Notes: generated by a model not told the origin, from the letters alone. A DNA stretch of 64,000 bases from Chloroflexota bacterium (GCA_018969295.1 JAGWYN010000017.1:1-64000), one strand, 5' to 3'; positions 28,592 through 37,681 are shown, counted from the stretch's first letter. Translations and numbers: made by a program.

Positions 28592-28603
28592 ATCTGTGGA
28601 TGG
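28574..28603. promoter_or_regulatory. Candidate operator overlapping the kinase operon promoter
   Basis: CCATCCACA (28574-28582) and TGTGGATGG (28595-28603) are perfect 9-bp inverted arms around a 12-bp centre that contains the -35 TTGCAA. Its position over the -35 and spacer is that expected of a repressor site. Confidence 0.6.
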
Positions 28604-28690
28604 TCTCAAGATCGTATCTTTCTGAGGGTTCGTGGGGGAATTGGGGCCGACAAAATTGTCGAGAGAGGTACGGGGGGCCAGTGTGGAGGG

Positions 28691-29803
28691 TCAGGGGGGG
28701 GGAGGGAGGTCGATCACGATTTTGACGACGTTGTCGGCGTAGTGGTCGTTGAGGGCATAGGCCTGGGGCGTCTCTGCCAGGGGGAAGTGGTGGGAGACGA
28801 TCCCGGCCAGGTCGACGGCTCCGCTGCTGGCCAGCTGGATCGCCCGGGGGTAGACATGTTTCATCCGGCGGGAGAGGCGGAGGGTCAGTCCTTTGCGGCG
28901 GGCGGTTGAGTGTTTCATAGCCAGCGTATCGACGCTGGGGATTCCGACCAGGACCAGGCGGCCGCCGAGCCGTGCCATTTCGGCGGCCCATTGGATGGAG
29001 TGGTCGGCCCAGGCGGCTTCGATGGCGACGTCGACTCCGCGCCCGCCGGTGGCTTTGGCGATGGCTGTAGGGGGATCCTGGTCGCGGAAATTGATAGGAA
29101 CGGCGCCGTAGCGTTCGGCCAGTGCCAGCCGCCAGCTGAACTGGTCGACGACATAGATGGGGGTTGCGCCGGCCAGCCGGGCAACCTGGAGGATGTAGAG
29201 GCCGATCGGGCCAGCGCCCAGGATGGCGACGCTGTCGGCGACGCGCACTTTGGCCAGGTCGACGGCGTGCAGGGCAATGCCGAGGGGTTCGAGCAGTGCG
29301 GCTGTGGTATCGTCCAGGGTGTCTGGGATGGGGAAGCAGGTATGGGCGGGCATGAGCATGAATTCGCTCAGGCTGCCGTCATCGGGGTAGGTGCCACAGA
29401 AGTGCAGGCGCTGGCAGAGATTGGGGTGCCCTTGTTCGCACAGTTCACAGCGTCCGCACGGCTGGGCGGGGTCGACGGCGACGCGTGTGCCTGGCAAGAG
29501 GGGGGCGAAGTTGCCGTCGTAGCAGTCGGCGCCGACGGCGACGACGACCCCTGCAAATTCGTGTCCCAGGGTCAGTGGGGTGGCCACCACGGTATCGCCG
29601 ATGCGGGCATCCTGGTAGGTGTGGACATCGCTGCCACAGACGCCGACTGCTGTGATGCGCAGCAGCGCCATTCCTGGGCCGGGTGCTGCTGGCCGTGGCA
29701 CCTGTTCGACGCGCAGGTCGCGTGGGCCGTGCAGCCGCACGGCCTGCATGGTTGGGGGGGGGACTGAAGGCATCTGGTTCATGGCAGCTCCGGTCTGTCT
29801 CAT
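28691..29803 (-). CDS. Zinc-dependent medium-chain dehydrogenase (L-iditol/sorbitol dehydrogenase-like)
   Basis: 370 residues from the ATG at 29803, which overlaps the upstream stop (ATGA); an ATG at 29782 with CGGAG upstream is an alternative start. Catalytic zinc motif GVCGSDVHTYQDARIG and GHEFAGVV; structural zinc cysteines in CGRCELCEQGHPNLC; cofactor fold ILGAGPIGLYILQVARLAG. It oxidises a polyol or sugar with NAD(P). It is the last of four dehydrogenase genes behind a polyol/sugar ABC transporter. Several parallel dehydrogenases suggest stepwise redox isomerisation of a polyol or sugar; the exact substrate is unassigned. Confidence 0.9.
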   Translation of the reverse strand: MRQTGAAMNQMPSVPPPTMQAVRLHGPRDLRVEQVPRPAAPGPGMALLRITAVGVCGSDVHTYQDARIGDTVVATPLTLGHEFAGVVVAVGADCYDGNFAPLLPGTRVAVDPAQPCGRCELCEQGHPNLCQRLHFCGTYPDDGSLSEFMLMPAHTCFPIPDTLDDTTAALLEPLGIALHAVDLAKVRVADSVAILGAGPIGLYILQVARLAGATPIYVVDQFSWRLALAERYGAVPINFRDQDPPTAIAKATGGRGVDVAIEAAWADHSIQWAAEMARLGGRLVLVGIPSVDTLAMKHSTARRKGLTLRLSRRMKHVYPRAIQLASSGAVDLAGIVSHHFPLAETPQAYALNDHYADNVVKIVIDLPPPP

Positions 29804-30816
29804 GCGGATGGGGGCTGGAGGTGGACTTTCAGGGTTTGGCCAGCGGCAAATTGGTGGAAGAGGCTGGCGAAATCCTGCAGGGGGGCGACATGGCTGACGA
29901 GGGGGGTGACATCGATTGCGCCGTTGGCCAGCCAGTCGATGGCGGGCAAAAAGGTATAACAGAGTGCGAAGCTGCCGACGAGGGTCCAGTCGTTGCGGAA
30001 GAGTTCGTAGGGGCTGATGGAGATGCGGGCATGGTTGGGGGCGACCCCGAACTGCAGGTAGAGGCCGCGCGGGCGCAAGAAACGCAGGGCTCCTTCGATC
30101 ACGGCGGGGATGCCGGTGGCGTCGACGACGACCCCAAAGCCGCGCGGGGCGAGTTCGCGCAGGGCGGCGTCCTGGTCTGCACTGGCAGGGACTGCCAGGG
30201 TGGCGCCCAGTTGGCGGGCCAGCTCCAGCCGGGCCGGCTGTTTTTCGACGACAGCGACTGCGCCGGCGCCCATTCTACGCAGCGCCTGCAGCAGGAGCAG
30301 CCCCATGGGGCCGGCGCCCAGGATCAGGACGGGGTCAGCGGGCAGGAGACGAATTCGTTTCATGGCGTGGACCACGCAGGCCAGCGGTTCGATGAATGCG
30401 GCCTGGGTGTCGGTCAGGCGTTCAGGCAGGCGGTAGCAGGCGCGAGCCGGGGCTGCCGTGTACTGGGCGAACCCACCGGGGCGGCTGATTCCGATCCCTT
30501 GCCAGTGGAGGCAGTGGTTGGCCATCTCATTGCGGCAGAGATCGCAGTGGCCGCAGTAGAGATTGGGGTCGACGGCGACGCGATCGCCGACTTTCAGATC
30601 GGTGACTGCCCGTCCGGTTTCGACGACCACGCCGCTGAACTCGTGGCCTGGGATGAGTGGGAATTCCGACATATATTCGTTGTGGTAGATATGGACATCG
30701 GTGCCGCAGATACCACAGCGGCTGACCTGGAGGACCACTTCATCGGGGGCACAGGTGGGGTCTGGGACGCGCTCGATGTGGAGGGTTTCAGGGGCGGAGA
30801 AGAGGACAGCTTGCAT
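29800..30816 (-). CDS. Zinc-dependent medium-chain alcohol/polyol dehydrogenase
   Basis: 338 residues. Catalytic zinc region CGICGTDVHIYHNE and GHEFSGVV; structural zinc CGHCDLCRNEMANHC; Rossmann LILGAGPMGLLLLQAL. Similar to xylitol/sorbitol/galactitol dehydrogenases. It is coupled to the downstream dehydrogenase by a 4-bp overlap and follows the short-chain dehydrogenase gene. Works in the cytoplasm with NAD(P); substrate inferred to be a polyol or sugar brought in by the neighbouring ABC system. Confidence 0.91.
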   Translation of the reverse strand: MQAVLFSAPETLHIERVPDPTCAPDEVVLQVSRCGICGTDVHIYHNEYMSEFPLIPGHEFSGVVVETGRAVTDLKVGDRVAVDPNLYCGHCDLCRNEMANHCLHWQGIGISRPGGFAQYTAAPARACYRLPERLTDTQAAFIEPLACVVHAMKRIRLLPADPVLILGAGPMGLLLLQALRRMGAGAVAVVEKQPARLELARQLGATLAVPASADQDAALRELAPRGFGVVVDATGIPAVIEGALRFLRPRGLYLQFGVAPNHARISISPYELFRNDWTLVGSFALCYTFLPAIDWLANGAIDVTPLVSHVAPLQDFASLFHQFAAGQTLKVHLQPPSA

Positions 30817-30848
30817 AGCTTCGGCTCCTTGGGTCTGTCAGAGGCCAT

Positions 30849-31655
<807 letters not shown>

Positions 31656-31691
31656 AGTAGCACTCAGGGTCTCCTTGGGAGAGGGGCAGCT

Positions 31692-32729
31692 TTACGCTGA
31701 CACGACAATCTGGGCCTTGACCGAGGTGGGGGGCATCTGGACGGCGAAGTTGAAGGCCTCGACACTTTGCGCGAAGGGGAAGGTGTCGGTGATGAGGGGT
31801 TTGACGTTGAGCTTGCCGCTGGCCATCAGGGCGATGGCGCGTGGGTAGACGTGGGCGTAGCGGAAGACATGCTCGACGCGGGCCTCTTTGACCATCCCGG
31901 CGGCGACCTCGTAGGCGATCGGTTTCAGTGGGATGCCGACATAGACGACGGTGCCTCCTGGGCAGAGGGGGGAGAAGACAGCGGCTGCGGCTTTTTCGGA
32001 GCCGCTGCATTCGAAGACGACATTGGCGCCCCAGCCGTCGGTCAGTTGGTCGATGACCTCTTGGAGATTTTGGTGGGCCACATTGACCGGGGTGATCGGG
32101 CCGAGTGTGGCGGCCAGGTCGAGTTTTGGCTGTTGGATGTCGGTCATGACCACCCGGCTGCAGCCGCCGGCGAGGGCGGCCAGCGCAGTCACCATTCCGA
32201 TCGGGCCAGCCCCCATCACCACGGCGAGGTCGCCGGGTTTGATTTTGGCTTTGGTGGCGGCGTGCATGCCGACTGCGACCGGTTCGACCATGGCGCCTTC
32301 AGCCAGGCTGACTGTATCGGGAAGTTTGAAGGTGAAGGCAGCGGGGTGGACGACGCTGGGGCGCAGCACGCCGTGGATGGGTGGTGTTGCCCAGAAACGG
32401 ACGGCCGGGTCGAGGTTGTACATGCCTTGCAGGGTGGCTTTGCTGTTGGGGTCTGGGATGCCGGGTTCCATGCAGACGCGGTCTCCCACGGCGAGGTGGT
32501 GGACTGCGTCGCCGACTTCGAGGACGACGCCGGAGGCTTCGTGGCCGAGCACCATCGGTTCGCGCACGACAAACTGGCCGATGGCGCCGTGGGTGTAGTA
32601 GTGGACATCGCTGCCGCAGATGCCCACCGTGCGCAGTGCGATGCGCACATCGTGGGGGCCCATTGTTTCGGCGAGCTCGATCTCGCGCAGTGCCAACAGC
32701 TCTTTTTTTTCGAGAACAAGCGCTTCCAT
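31692..32729 (-). CDS. Xylitol/sorbitol dehydrogenase-like zinc enzyme
   Basis: 345 residues. Catalytic zinc motifs GICGSDVHYYTHG and GHEASGVV match polyol dehydrogenases (D-xylulose reductase, L-iditol 2-dehydrogenase); HYYTHG closely resembles the xylitol dehydrogenase pattern. The structural-zinc cysteine quartet is absent: the lobe reads CMEPGIPDPNSKAT, as in mammalian-type sorbitol dehydrogenases. Cofactor fold VMGAGPIGMVTALAAL. It would oxidise xylitol or sorbitol to the 2-ketose, feeding the ketose kinases of the adjacent operon. First dehydrogenase behind the transporter genes. Confidence 0.9.
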   Translation of the reverse strand: MEALVLEKKELLALREIELAETMGPHDVRIALRTVGICGSDVHYYTHGAIGQFVVREPMVLGHEASGVVLEVGDAVHHLAVGDRVCMEPGIPDPNSKATLQGMYNLDPAVRFWATPPIHGVLRPSVVHPAAFTFKLPDTVSLAEGAMVEPVAVGMHAATKAKIKPGDLAVVMGAGPIGMVTALAALAGGCSRVVMTDIQQPKLDLAATLGPITPVNVAHQNLQEVIDQLTDGWGANVVFECSGSEKAAAAVFSPLCPGGTVVYVGIPLKPIAYEVAAGMVKEARVEHVFRYAHVYPRAIALMASGKLNVKPLITDTFPFAQSVEAFNFAVQMPPTSVKAQIVVSA

Positions 32730-32735
32730 CTGACC

Positions 32736-32963
32736 CTATCCTTTCCGAACGATCAAAATTGCCAGGAGCAGGCAGAGCACGGTGGCGCCCCAGAGGGGGA
32801 TCCAGCTCTCCAGGAAACGCATCCAGAGCAGGCTGATGCCGATCCAGGCAATGACACTGATAAAAATCCGGTCGAAGCGATTGGTTTCGATCGGAAGAAA
32901 GCCGCGCGGCCGGGTTTTGTGCTGGACGGGGGCGACGAGTTTGGGGTTGCCGGGTTCAGCCAT
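32736..32963 (-). CDS. Small two-helix membrane protein in the polyol ABC operon
   Basis: 75 residues. Basic N-terminal half ending in RGFLPIETNRFDRIFIS, then two hydrophobic segments (IAWIGISLLWMRFL and LWGATVLCLLLAILIV) and a short RKG tail. It begins 4 bp after the permease stop and ends 6 bp before the dehydrogenase start, so it is certainly in the operon. I recall similar small proteins next to polyol-type ABC permeases, but no function is known to me. It may be an accessory of the permease complex. Confidence 0.75.
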   Translation of the reverse strand: MAEPGNPKLVAPVQHKTRPRGFLPIETNRFDRIFISVIAWIGISLLWMRFLESWIPLWGATVLCLLLAILIVRKG

Positions 32964-32967
32964 TGCA

Positions 32968-33822
32968 CTACTCCTTCACTGCGCCAAAAGTGAGCCCGGT
33001 CACGATATAGCGTTGGACGAAGACCAGGAAGATCAATGCGGGCAGAATGGCCAAGGTGGCGACTGCGGCCATCTCGCCCCAGTTGGTGCCGGTGACCGAG
33101 ACAAAGGCGGCCAGTCCGGTGGTGATGGTGCGGGCGTTGACGCTGGTCAAATTGGCGGCAAAGAGATACTCGTTCCAGGCGAAGATCCAGCTCAGAATAA
33201 AGGTGATGGCCAGTCCTGGGGCGACCAGCGGGACCACCACGCGTGCCAGCACGGTCCAGCGTCCGGCGCCGTCGACAAATGCTGCTTCGTCCAGCTCGAC
33301 GGGAATGCCGTCCATGATTCCTTTCATCAGCCAGACTGCAAAGGGCAGGTTGAAGACGCAGTAGAGCAGGATCAGCCCGAGCTGGGTATCGAAGAGGGTC
33401 CAGTCGCCGATCTTAAAGACCCGGGTATAGATCAAAAAAATAGGGAGGACGAAGGCGGCGGGGGGGGCCATGCGCTGGGTGATCGTCCAAAAAAAGATGT
33501 TGTCTGCACCTGGGAGGCGCCAGCGGGAGAGGGCGTAGGTCGCGAGCAGGGCCAGGGCGGTGACCAGCAGGGCGTTGCTGGTGGCGATGACCAGGGAATT
33601 GACCAGGTAGCGCTGAAAGATGGGGTCGGTCAGCGGTTTGAGGTAGTTGGGGGCATAAAAGGATTTGATGAGCAAGGTAGGGGCGTCGAACAGCTCGACG
33701 CGGCTGCGGGCCGAGACGACGATCATCCAGTAAATGGGGATGATGGTAACCACGATCATGGTTGTCCACAGCCCGTACAGGCCGACCCAGCCCAGCGCAT
33801 TGCGCATGACGGAACTCTTCAT
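32968..33822 (-). CDS. Carbohydrate/polyol ABC transporter permease (CUT1, MalG-like)
   Basis: 284 residues with six membrane helices and EAA loop ELDEAAFVDGAGRW. The motif NSLVIATSNALLVTALALLATYALSR is usual for MalG/SmoG-like subunits. The ribosome site GAGGTG precedes the ATG at 33822, 12 bp after the partner permease stop. It works with the upstream permease and binding protein; no ATPase gene is present. The downstream dehydrogenases suggest polyol (xylitol, sorbitol or similar) uptake. Confidence 0.94.
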   Translation of the reverse strand: MKSSVMRNALGWVGLYGLWTTMIVVTIIPIYWMIVVSARSRVELFDAPTLLIKSFYAPNYLKPLTDPIFQRYLVNSLVIATSNALLVTALALLATYALSRWRLPGADNIFFWTITQRMAPPAAFVLPIFLIYTRVFKIGDWTLFDTQLGLILLYCVFNLPFAVWLMKGIMDGIPVELDEAAFVDGAGRWTVLARVVVPLVAPGLAITFILSWIFAWNEYLFAANLTSVNARTITTGLAAFVSVTGTNWGEMAAVATLAILPALIFLVFVQRYIVTGLTFGAVKE

Positions 33823-33834
33823 AGGGGCACCTCG

Positions 33835-34710
33835 TTATTCTCGTTGTTTCCCGACCTGGGCGAGTGCGATGAAGAGCAGCCAGCACAGGACAATCGTGAA
33901 ATAGAGCACCAGGAGGGACATGGCGGAGCCGTAGCCGTAGTCGGTTTTGGGCACGACCACCCGGTAGATATGGATGCCGATGAACTGGGTGGCTGTGCCT
34001 GGCCCGCCGCTGGTGAGCATAAAGACTTCATCGACCACCCGCAAGGCGTCCATCAGGCGGATAAAAATGACGGTCAGGAGGACGGGCATCATCATGGGGA
34101 TGGTCAGGTAGCGGAAGACCTGCCAGCGGTTGGCGCCGTCGACCTGGGCTTGTTCGAGTGGTTCTTTGGGCATTGCGGTCAGCCCGGCCAACAGGGTCAG
34201 CGTCACGAAGGGGGTCCAGTGCCAGACATCCATCAGAACGACGGTAAGAAAGGCCTGGTCGGCGAAGGTACCCAGCCGGTAGTCGATCCCGAACCATTTG
34301 TCCAGAAAATAGGGGATCGGTCCGAAGCCGGGGATGGTGAGGAGGCGCCAGGTTGCGCCGACAGCGATGGGGGCCATGACGAGGGGCAGCACATAGAGGG
34401 TGCGAAAAACAGTGCGGCCGGGGAAATTTTTGACCAGGGTCTGGGCCAGCAGGAAGCCGAGGGAGAGTTCGATGGACACACTGACAAAGGCAAAGAGGCC
34501 GGTGCGCCAGAGCGAATCGAGAAAGGCGCCGTCGAAGACCAGCCGCCGGTAGTTGTTGACAGCCGCCCACTGCATCCCCAACTGGTTGGAAAAGGGGTTC
34601 CAGTCGAAGAGGCCGACATAGAGCACATAGAGAAAGGGCAAAAAGCCGACCACTGCCAGGATGGCCAGGGTAGGTGCCAGCAGTGCCCATCCCATTCGAT
34701 TTGATCGCAT
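33835..34710 (-). CDS. Carbohydrate/polyol ABC transporter permease (CUT1, MalF-like)
   Basis: 291 residues, six hydrophobic helices, EAA loop PLEQAQVDGANRWQVF. The C-terminal half includes MLTSGGPGTATQFIGIHIY, a pattern common in MalF/SmoF-type permeases. The start at 34710 has AGGACAA upstream. It is separated from the preceding binding-protein gene by an 18-bp perfect hairpin, paralleling the other CUT1 operon in this window. Confidence 0.94.
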   Translation of the reverse strand: MRSNRMGWALLAPTLAILAVVGFLPFLYVLYVGLFDWNPFSNQLGMQWAAVNNYRRLVFDGAFLDSLWRTGLFAFVSVSIELSLGFLLAQTLVKNFPGRTVFRTLYVLPLVMAPIAVGATWRLLTIPGFGPIPYFLDKWFGIDYRLGTFADQAFLTVVLMDVWHWTPFVTLTLLAGLTAMPKEPLEQAQVDGANRWQVFRYLTIPMMMPVLLTVIFIRLMDALRVVDEVFMLTSGGPGTATQFIGIHIYRVVVPKTDYGYGSAMSLLVLYFTIVLCWLLFIALAQVGKQRE

Positions 34711-34754
34711 ACAGATTGTCCTGTCGAAACGAGCGGCTCTTCAGCGATGCAGAG

Positions 34755-34796
34755 GGACGTTTTCCTGGCAGCAGAGAGGCTGCCAGGAAAACGTCC
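34755..34796 (-). promoter_or_regulatory. 18-bp perfect hairpin between binding-protein and permease genes
   Basis: GGACGTTTTCCTGGCAGC (34755-34772) pairs perfectly with GCTGCCAGGAAAACGTCC (34779-34796), loop AGAGAG. It lies between the stop of the binding-protein gene and the start of the permease gene. No T-tract; probably protects the upstream message or causes partial termination. Confidence 0.8.
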
Positions 34797-34830
34797 GGGA
34801 GACTTGTGGCGCAGGGCCGCGACAAGTTGC

Positions 34831-36315
34831 TTACTGGCCGTACCCCAGGTTGACCAGTTCGGCATCGGCGGCGGCGGCGGCCTGATCCAGGGCATCGGCG
34901 GCGGTCAGTTCGCCGGAGAGGGCCTTCCAGATGAACGGCTGCACCACTTCACGCAGGGCTGAGTGGAAGGGGAAGGGGGGCGCGCCTCGGAAGAGGGGGC
35001 CTTCGTCCTTCATCAATGTGTAGTAGTTGTCGGTTTTGGCGTCGACTTCCTGGACCTTGGGGTCGTCGTAGGTCGATTCCATGACGATGCGGGAGCCAGC
35101 GACAGCCCAGTCAGCCTGGACCGACTCCTGGCCGATGTACTCCAGCCAGAGCAGTGTGCACTGCTGGTTTTTGGAGGAGACCGGCAGGCCGAAGGAGCCG
35201 CCGTCGTAGTAGCCGATGTAGCCCGAGCCATCTGCTGCGGCTTCCATGACCCCTTCAGAGACCGGGGGCAGTGCTACGCCGACGTTGCCGACGACCTTGG
35301 AGCGATCCGGGTCGGTGGCGATCCAGGCGGCGTTTTCGCCGTAGACCCAGCCCTGGGCTGCGCGGCCGGCTGCGAACGAGGCAGCGACCTCATCCCAGGT
35401 GCTCTGGGTGGCTTCCGGCGGGGCGTACTGGAGCAGGCCGACCCAGAAGGCCAGGGCTTCCTTGGCGGCGTCGCTGTTCATGCCGCCGCCATTTTCGACG
35501 GTTGCTTTCCAGTTCTCAGAGTTGATGCCCCAGTTGTAGACGCCGAAGGTGGGTGCGATCGACTCGAAGAATTCGTAGAAAGAAGAGGCGTGGCCGGTGT
35601 TGCCCTGGACGGTGGTGCCCCACAGTTCCAGGCCGTTGTCTGTGCCGTACTGGGTGAAGAAAGTGGCGTTGTCCTGGTACTGCTGGTGCGTGGTGGCCGG
35701 GGCCAGGTCGTAGCCGTACTCGGCGGCGAAGGCTTCCTGGATCGCCGGGTCGTTGAAGAGATCCAGGCGATAGAGGTAGATCTTGACAAATGCTTCCATC
35801 GGCACGCCGTAGATATTGCCGTCGGCGTCTTTGAAGTTGTCGATGAAAGAGGTGAACTTAGCGAAGTCGAAATCAGGCGAGGCCAGGTTCGGGTTGTCGG
35901 CCAGCAGCTGGGTCAGGTTGACCAGGTAGTTGTTGGCCAGGTACTGGTAGATGATGTCCTGTTCGATGTACACGAAATCGTAGATTCCGGTGCCGGCCTG
36001 CATGTCGTTGATGGCCTTGTTGTACATCTCATCCCAGGACGTCGTCTCCAGTTCGACCGTGATGCCGGTTTCCGCCTGGAAGGCTGGGGCCAGCGTCTCG
36101 CGGGCAAAGTTGGAGGGCGGTGTGCTCTCCGAGATACCGCGGATGGTGACGCCTTCGCAGCTGGCGCTCTGCGAGGCAGTTTTCCACCAGCTGGCTTCCC
36201 CTTCTGCGGCCGGCGCAGCTGGCTGGGCGGCGGGCACCGCCGCGGCACAGCCCGACAGCACCATCGAGAAGAGCACCAGGATGCCGAGCATCACGGTGAG
36301 TTTGTGTTTGAACAT
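34831..36315 (-). CDS. ABC transporter substrate-binding lipoprotein (family 1, sugar/polyol)
   Basis: 494 residues from the ATG at 36315, with AAGGAG 8 nt upstream; an upstream in-frame start is ignored. Sec signal peptide with lipobox VLSGC (Cys23), then an Ala/Pro-rich tether. The mature domain is a family 1 solute-binding protein with DFVYIEQDIIYQYLANNYLV and GSGYIGYYDGGSFGLPVS. It captures the substrate for the two permeases downstream. It has its own TTGACA-N17-TACAGT promoter and a leader near 295 nt. Polyol specificity is inferred from the dehydrogenases in the operon. Confidence 0.94.
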   Translation of the reverse strand: MFKHKLTVMLGILVLFSMVLSGCAAAVPAAQPAAPAAEGEASWWKTASQSASCEGVTIRGISESTPPSNFARETLAPAFQAETGITVELETTSWDEMYNKAINDMQAGTGIYDFVYIEQDIIYQYLANNYLVNLTQLLADNPNLASPDFDFAKFTSFIDNFKDADGNIYGVPMEAFVKIYLYRLDLFNDPAIQEAFAAEYGYDLAPATTHQQYQDNATFFTQYGTDNGLELWGTTVQGNTGHASSFYEFFESIAPTFGVYNWGINSENWKATVENGGGMNSDAAKEALAFWVGLLQYAPPEATQSTWDEVAASFAAGRAAQGWVYGENAAWIATDPDRSKVVGNVGVALPPVSEGVMEAAADGSGYIGYYDGGSFGLPVSSKNQQCTLLWLEYIGQESVQADWAVAGSRIVMESTYDDPKVQEVDAKTDNYYTLMKDEGPLFRGAPPFPFHSALREVVQPFIWKALSGELTAADALDQAAAAADAELVNLGYGQ

Positions 36316-36616
36316 ACCCAATCTCCTTGCGAATGGAATCAAAAGGAACTCAATGTTTGCAATACAGACGACGATGGTTGGGACAGATCAATTTTACATC
36401 GAGCGGTGCCGACCACCTCCTTTCTCAGCGCAGGTTCTGCACCTTTCTCGGCAGCATGGTGTGGGGTGGGAAGGGCCCACCTCAGGCCCAAGGTACTGTT
36501 CATTCCGCGCGCACAACCTCTGGGTTCTGGGCAGATTGTTGCCCGTGCAGAGTACACTTTCTTCAATTTTCGCGGACGCAGTGAACCTTTTTTCGATCGT
36601 TGCCGACGATACCTCT

Positions 36617-36645
36617 ACTGTAATCGATTCCTGCGGAGTTGTCAA
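36617..36645 (-). promoter_or_regulatory. Promoter of the polyol ABC operon
   Basis: Minus strand: perfect TTGACA -35 (36645-36640), 17-bp spacer, TACAGT -10 (36622-36617). The start site near 36610 implies a leader of about 295 nt. Confidence 0.7.
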
Positions 36646-36662
36646 GCGGTTTGCAATAGATT

Positions 36663-36692
36663 GCGCTGCCTGCAAATTTTTGCAGGCAGCGC
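36663..36692. repeat. Perfect palindrome GCGCTGCCTGCAAA/TTTGCAGGCAGCGC
   Basis: 14-bp arms around a TT centre, located 67 bp after the rhodopsin stop and 18 bp upstream of the next promoter's -35. It could terminate the rhodopsin transcript or act as an operator (core CTGCAAATTTTTGCAG). No T-tract on either side. Confidence 0.65.
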
Positions 36693-36758
36693 ACTTCAGC
36701 AATGTTGGACGATTTTACCGGCCGAAAGGCGGTGTGGGGGAGGAGAGTTCAGCCGTGG

Positions 36759-37526
36759 CTACTTGACTTTTTCTTCTGCGGCCATCTTGGCGCGGGCAAT
36801 CATGAAAATCATCACCCCATAGCCACATTTCGCCAGCACATCGGCGATGCTATAGCCTACCTGGACGCCGACCAGTGCAGCGGAGCCCGAGATGCCCAGC
36901 ATGGGCAGCAGGTAGACGATCGGGTAAAAGCCCCAGGTGCCCAGGAGCAGCAGGCGGGTGTTGCGCAGCAAAATCTGTACATAGGCAGACTGTGTTCCTG
37001 CGGCTTTGTTGAGTTCACCCCACAAGATCCACAGAATGTACACAAAGGGCAGGGTGCTCAGGAATCCCCAGATGGCGCGCGTGGCGGTGTCGGTGGACGT
37101 CTCCCCGGGGTAGCCCAGGACGATCATCAGCACGGCGGCCAGGACCAGGCGTGCGGTCAGGCTGCCGCTTTTTTCTTTGGGCAATGTCAGCACAGCGACC
37201 AACTCTGCGACCAGCAGCGGGACTGTCAGCAGCCAGTCCATATAGCGGTAGCCGTCGTTGAAAGGTTCTCCTGAGGCCACAAATTGGCCGTTGCTCAGCG
37301 TGTAGGCGGAGGTCCAGCTTTCAAAGATACGAAAATAGTGGTAGCCAGCCACAAGGACGACGATGGCGGAGAGAATCAGAGCCATCCGGTACTTGGGGCT
37401 CACCAGATCGCGTGCCAGCACAAAAAAGAGCAAGCTGCCGATCATGGCGGCCAACGCAAACGAAAGCATGTTGTAGACGAGCCCATATTCGCCTATGGAA
37501 AGGGTAGGGAGCGCAGCACCAGACAT
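36759..37526 (-). CDS. Microbial rhodopsin, predicted light-driven outward proton pump (proteorhodopsin/xanthorhodopsin type)
   Basis: 255 residues, seven helices. Helix C reads YRYMDWLLTVPLLVAEL with Asp97, Thr101 and Glu108, the DTE signature of proton pumps (primary acceptor Asp97, donor Glu108). Leu105 matches the green-tuned residue of proteorhodopsin. His63 in helix B (GYHYF) is the usual partner of the Asp acceptor. Lys233 in helix G (YSIADVLAKCGYG) should bind retinal. The GYPGE motif (138-142) and Gly154 in IWGFLSTLPF resemble the xanthorhodopsin branch, where a Gly allows a carotenoid antenna. Ribosome site AGGAGG; own promoter at 37653-37681. No retinal-forming oxygenase gene is in the window. 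Confidence 0.95.
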   Translation of the reverse strand: MSGAALPTLSIGEYGLVYNMLSFALAAMIGSLLFFVLARDLVSPKYRMALILSAIVVLVAGYHYFRIFESWTSAYTLSNGQFVASGEPFNDGYRYMDWLLTVPLLVAELVAVLTLPKEKSGSLTARLVLAAVLMIVLGYPGETSTDTATRAIWGFLSTLPFVYILWILWGELNKAAGTQSAYVQILLRNTRLLLLGTWGFYPIVYLLPMLGISGSAALVGVQVGYSIADVLAKCGYGVMIFMIARAKMAAEEKVK

Positions 37527-37652
37527 CAGTTCCTCCTAAAAAATGGTTTTGTTGGAAAACAGAAATAGGACACGCAACAAAGGTGAATCGATGAAGATCA
37601 GGCACAGAACGTCGGACAGCATTTATTTCAATTTGCAATAGAGATCAACCGA

Positions 37653-37681
37653 ATTGTACAGATTTTGTATACAATTTGCAA
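37653..37681 (-). promoter_or_regulatory. Rhodopsin promoter with palindromic spacer
   Basis: Minus strand: TTGCAA -35 (37681-37676), 17 bp, TACAAT -10 (37658-37653); start site near 37646, leader about 120 nt. The spacer contains TTGTATACAA (37665-37674), a perfect palindrome and likely operator. Confidence 0.65.

Larger units (their letters stand above)
36316..36758. other. Intergenic region between rhodopsin and polyol-transporter genes
   Basis: 443 bp with no gene I can support. It holds the promoter of the binding-protein gene (36617-36645), a palindrome upstream of it (36663-36692), and a long untranslated leader with a GGTGGG-N5-CCCACC hairpin (36465-36481). TTTGCAATA occurs at 36650 and 36355 and again near the rhodopsin promoter. 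Confidence 0.55.

Noticed and set aside
26976..28991. Long N-terminal extension of the FGGY kinase
   Set aside because: The extension reads through the promoter and operator at 28563-28603 and has no motif; the ATG at 28508 has a ribosome site and begins right at the phosphate-binding motif.
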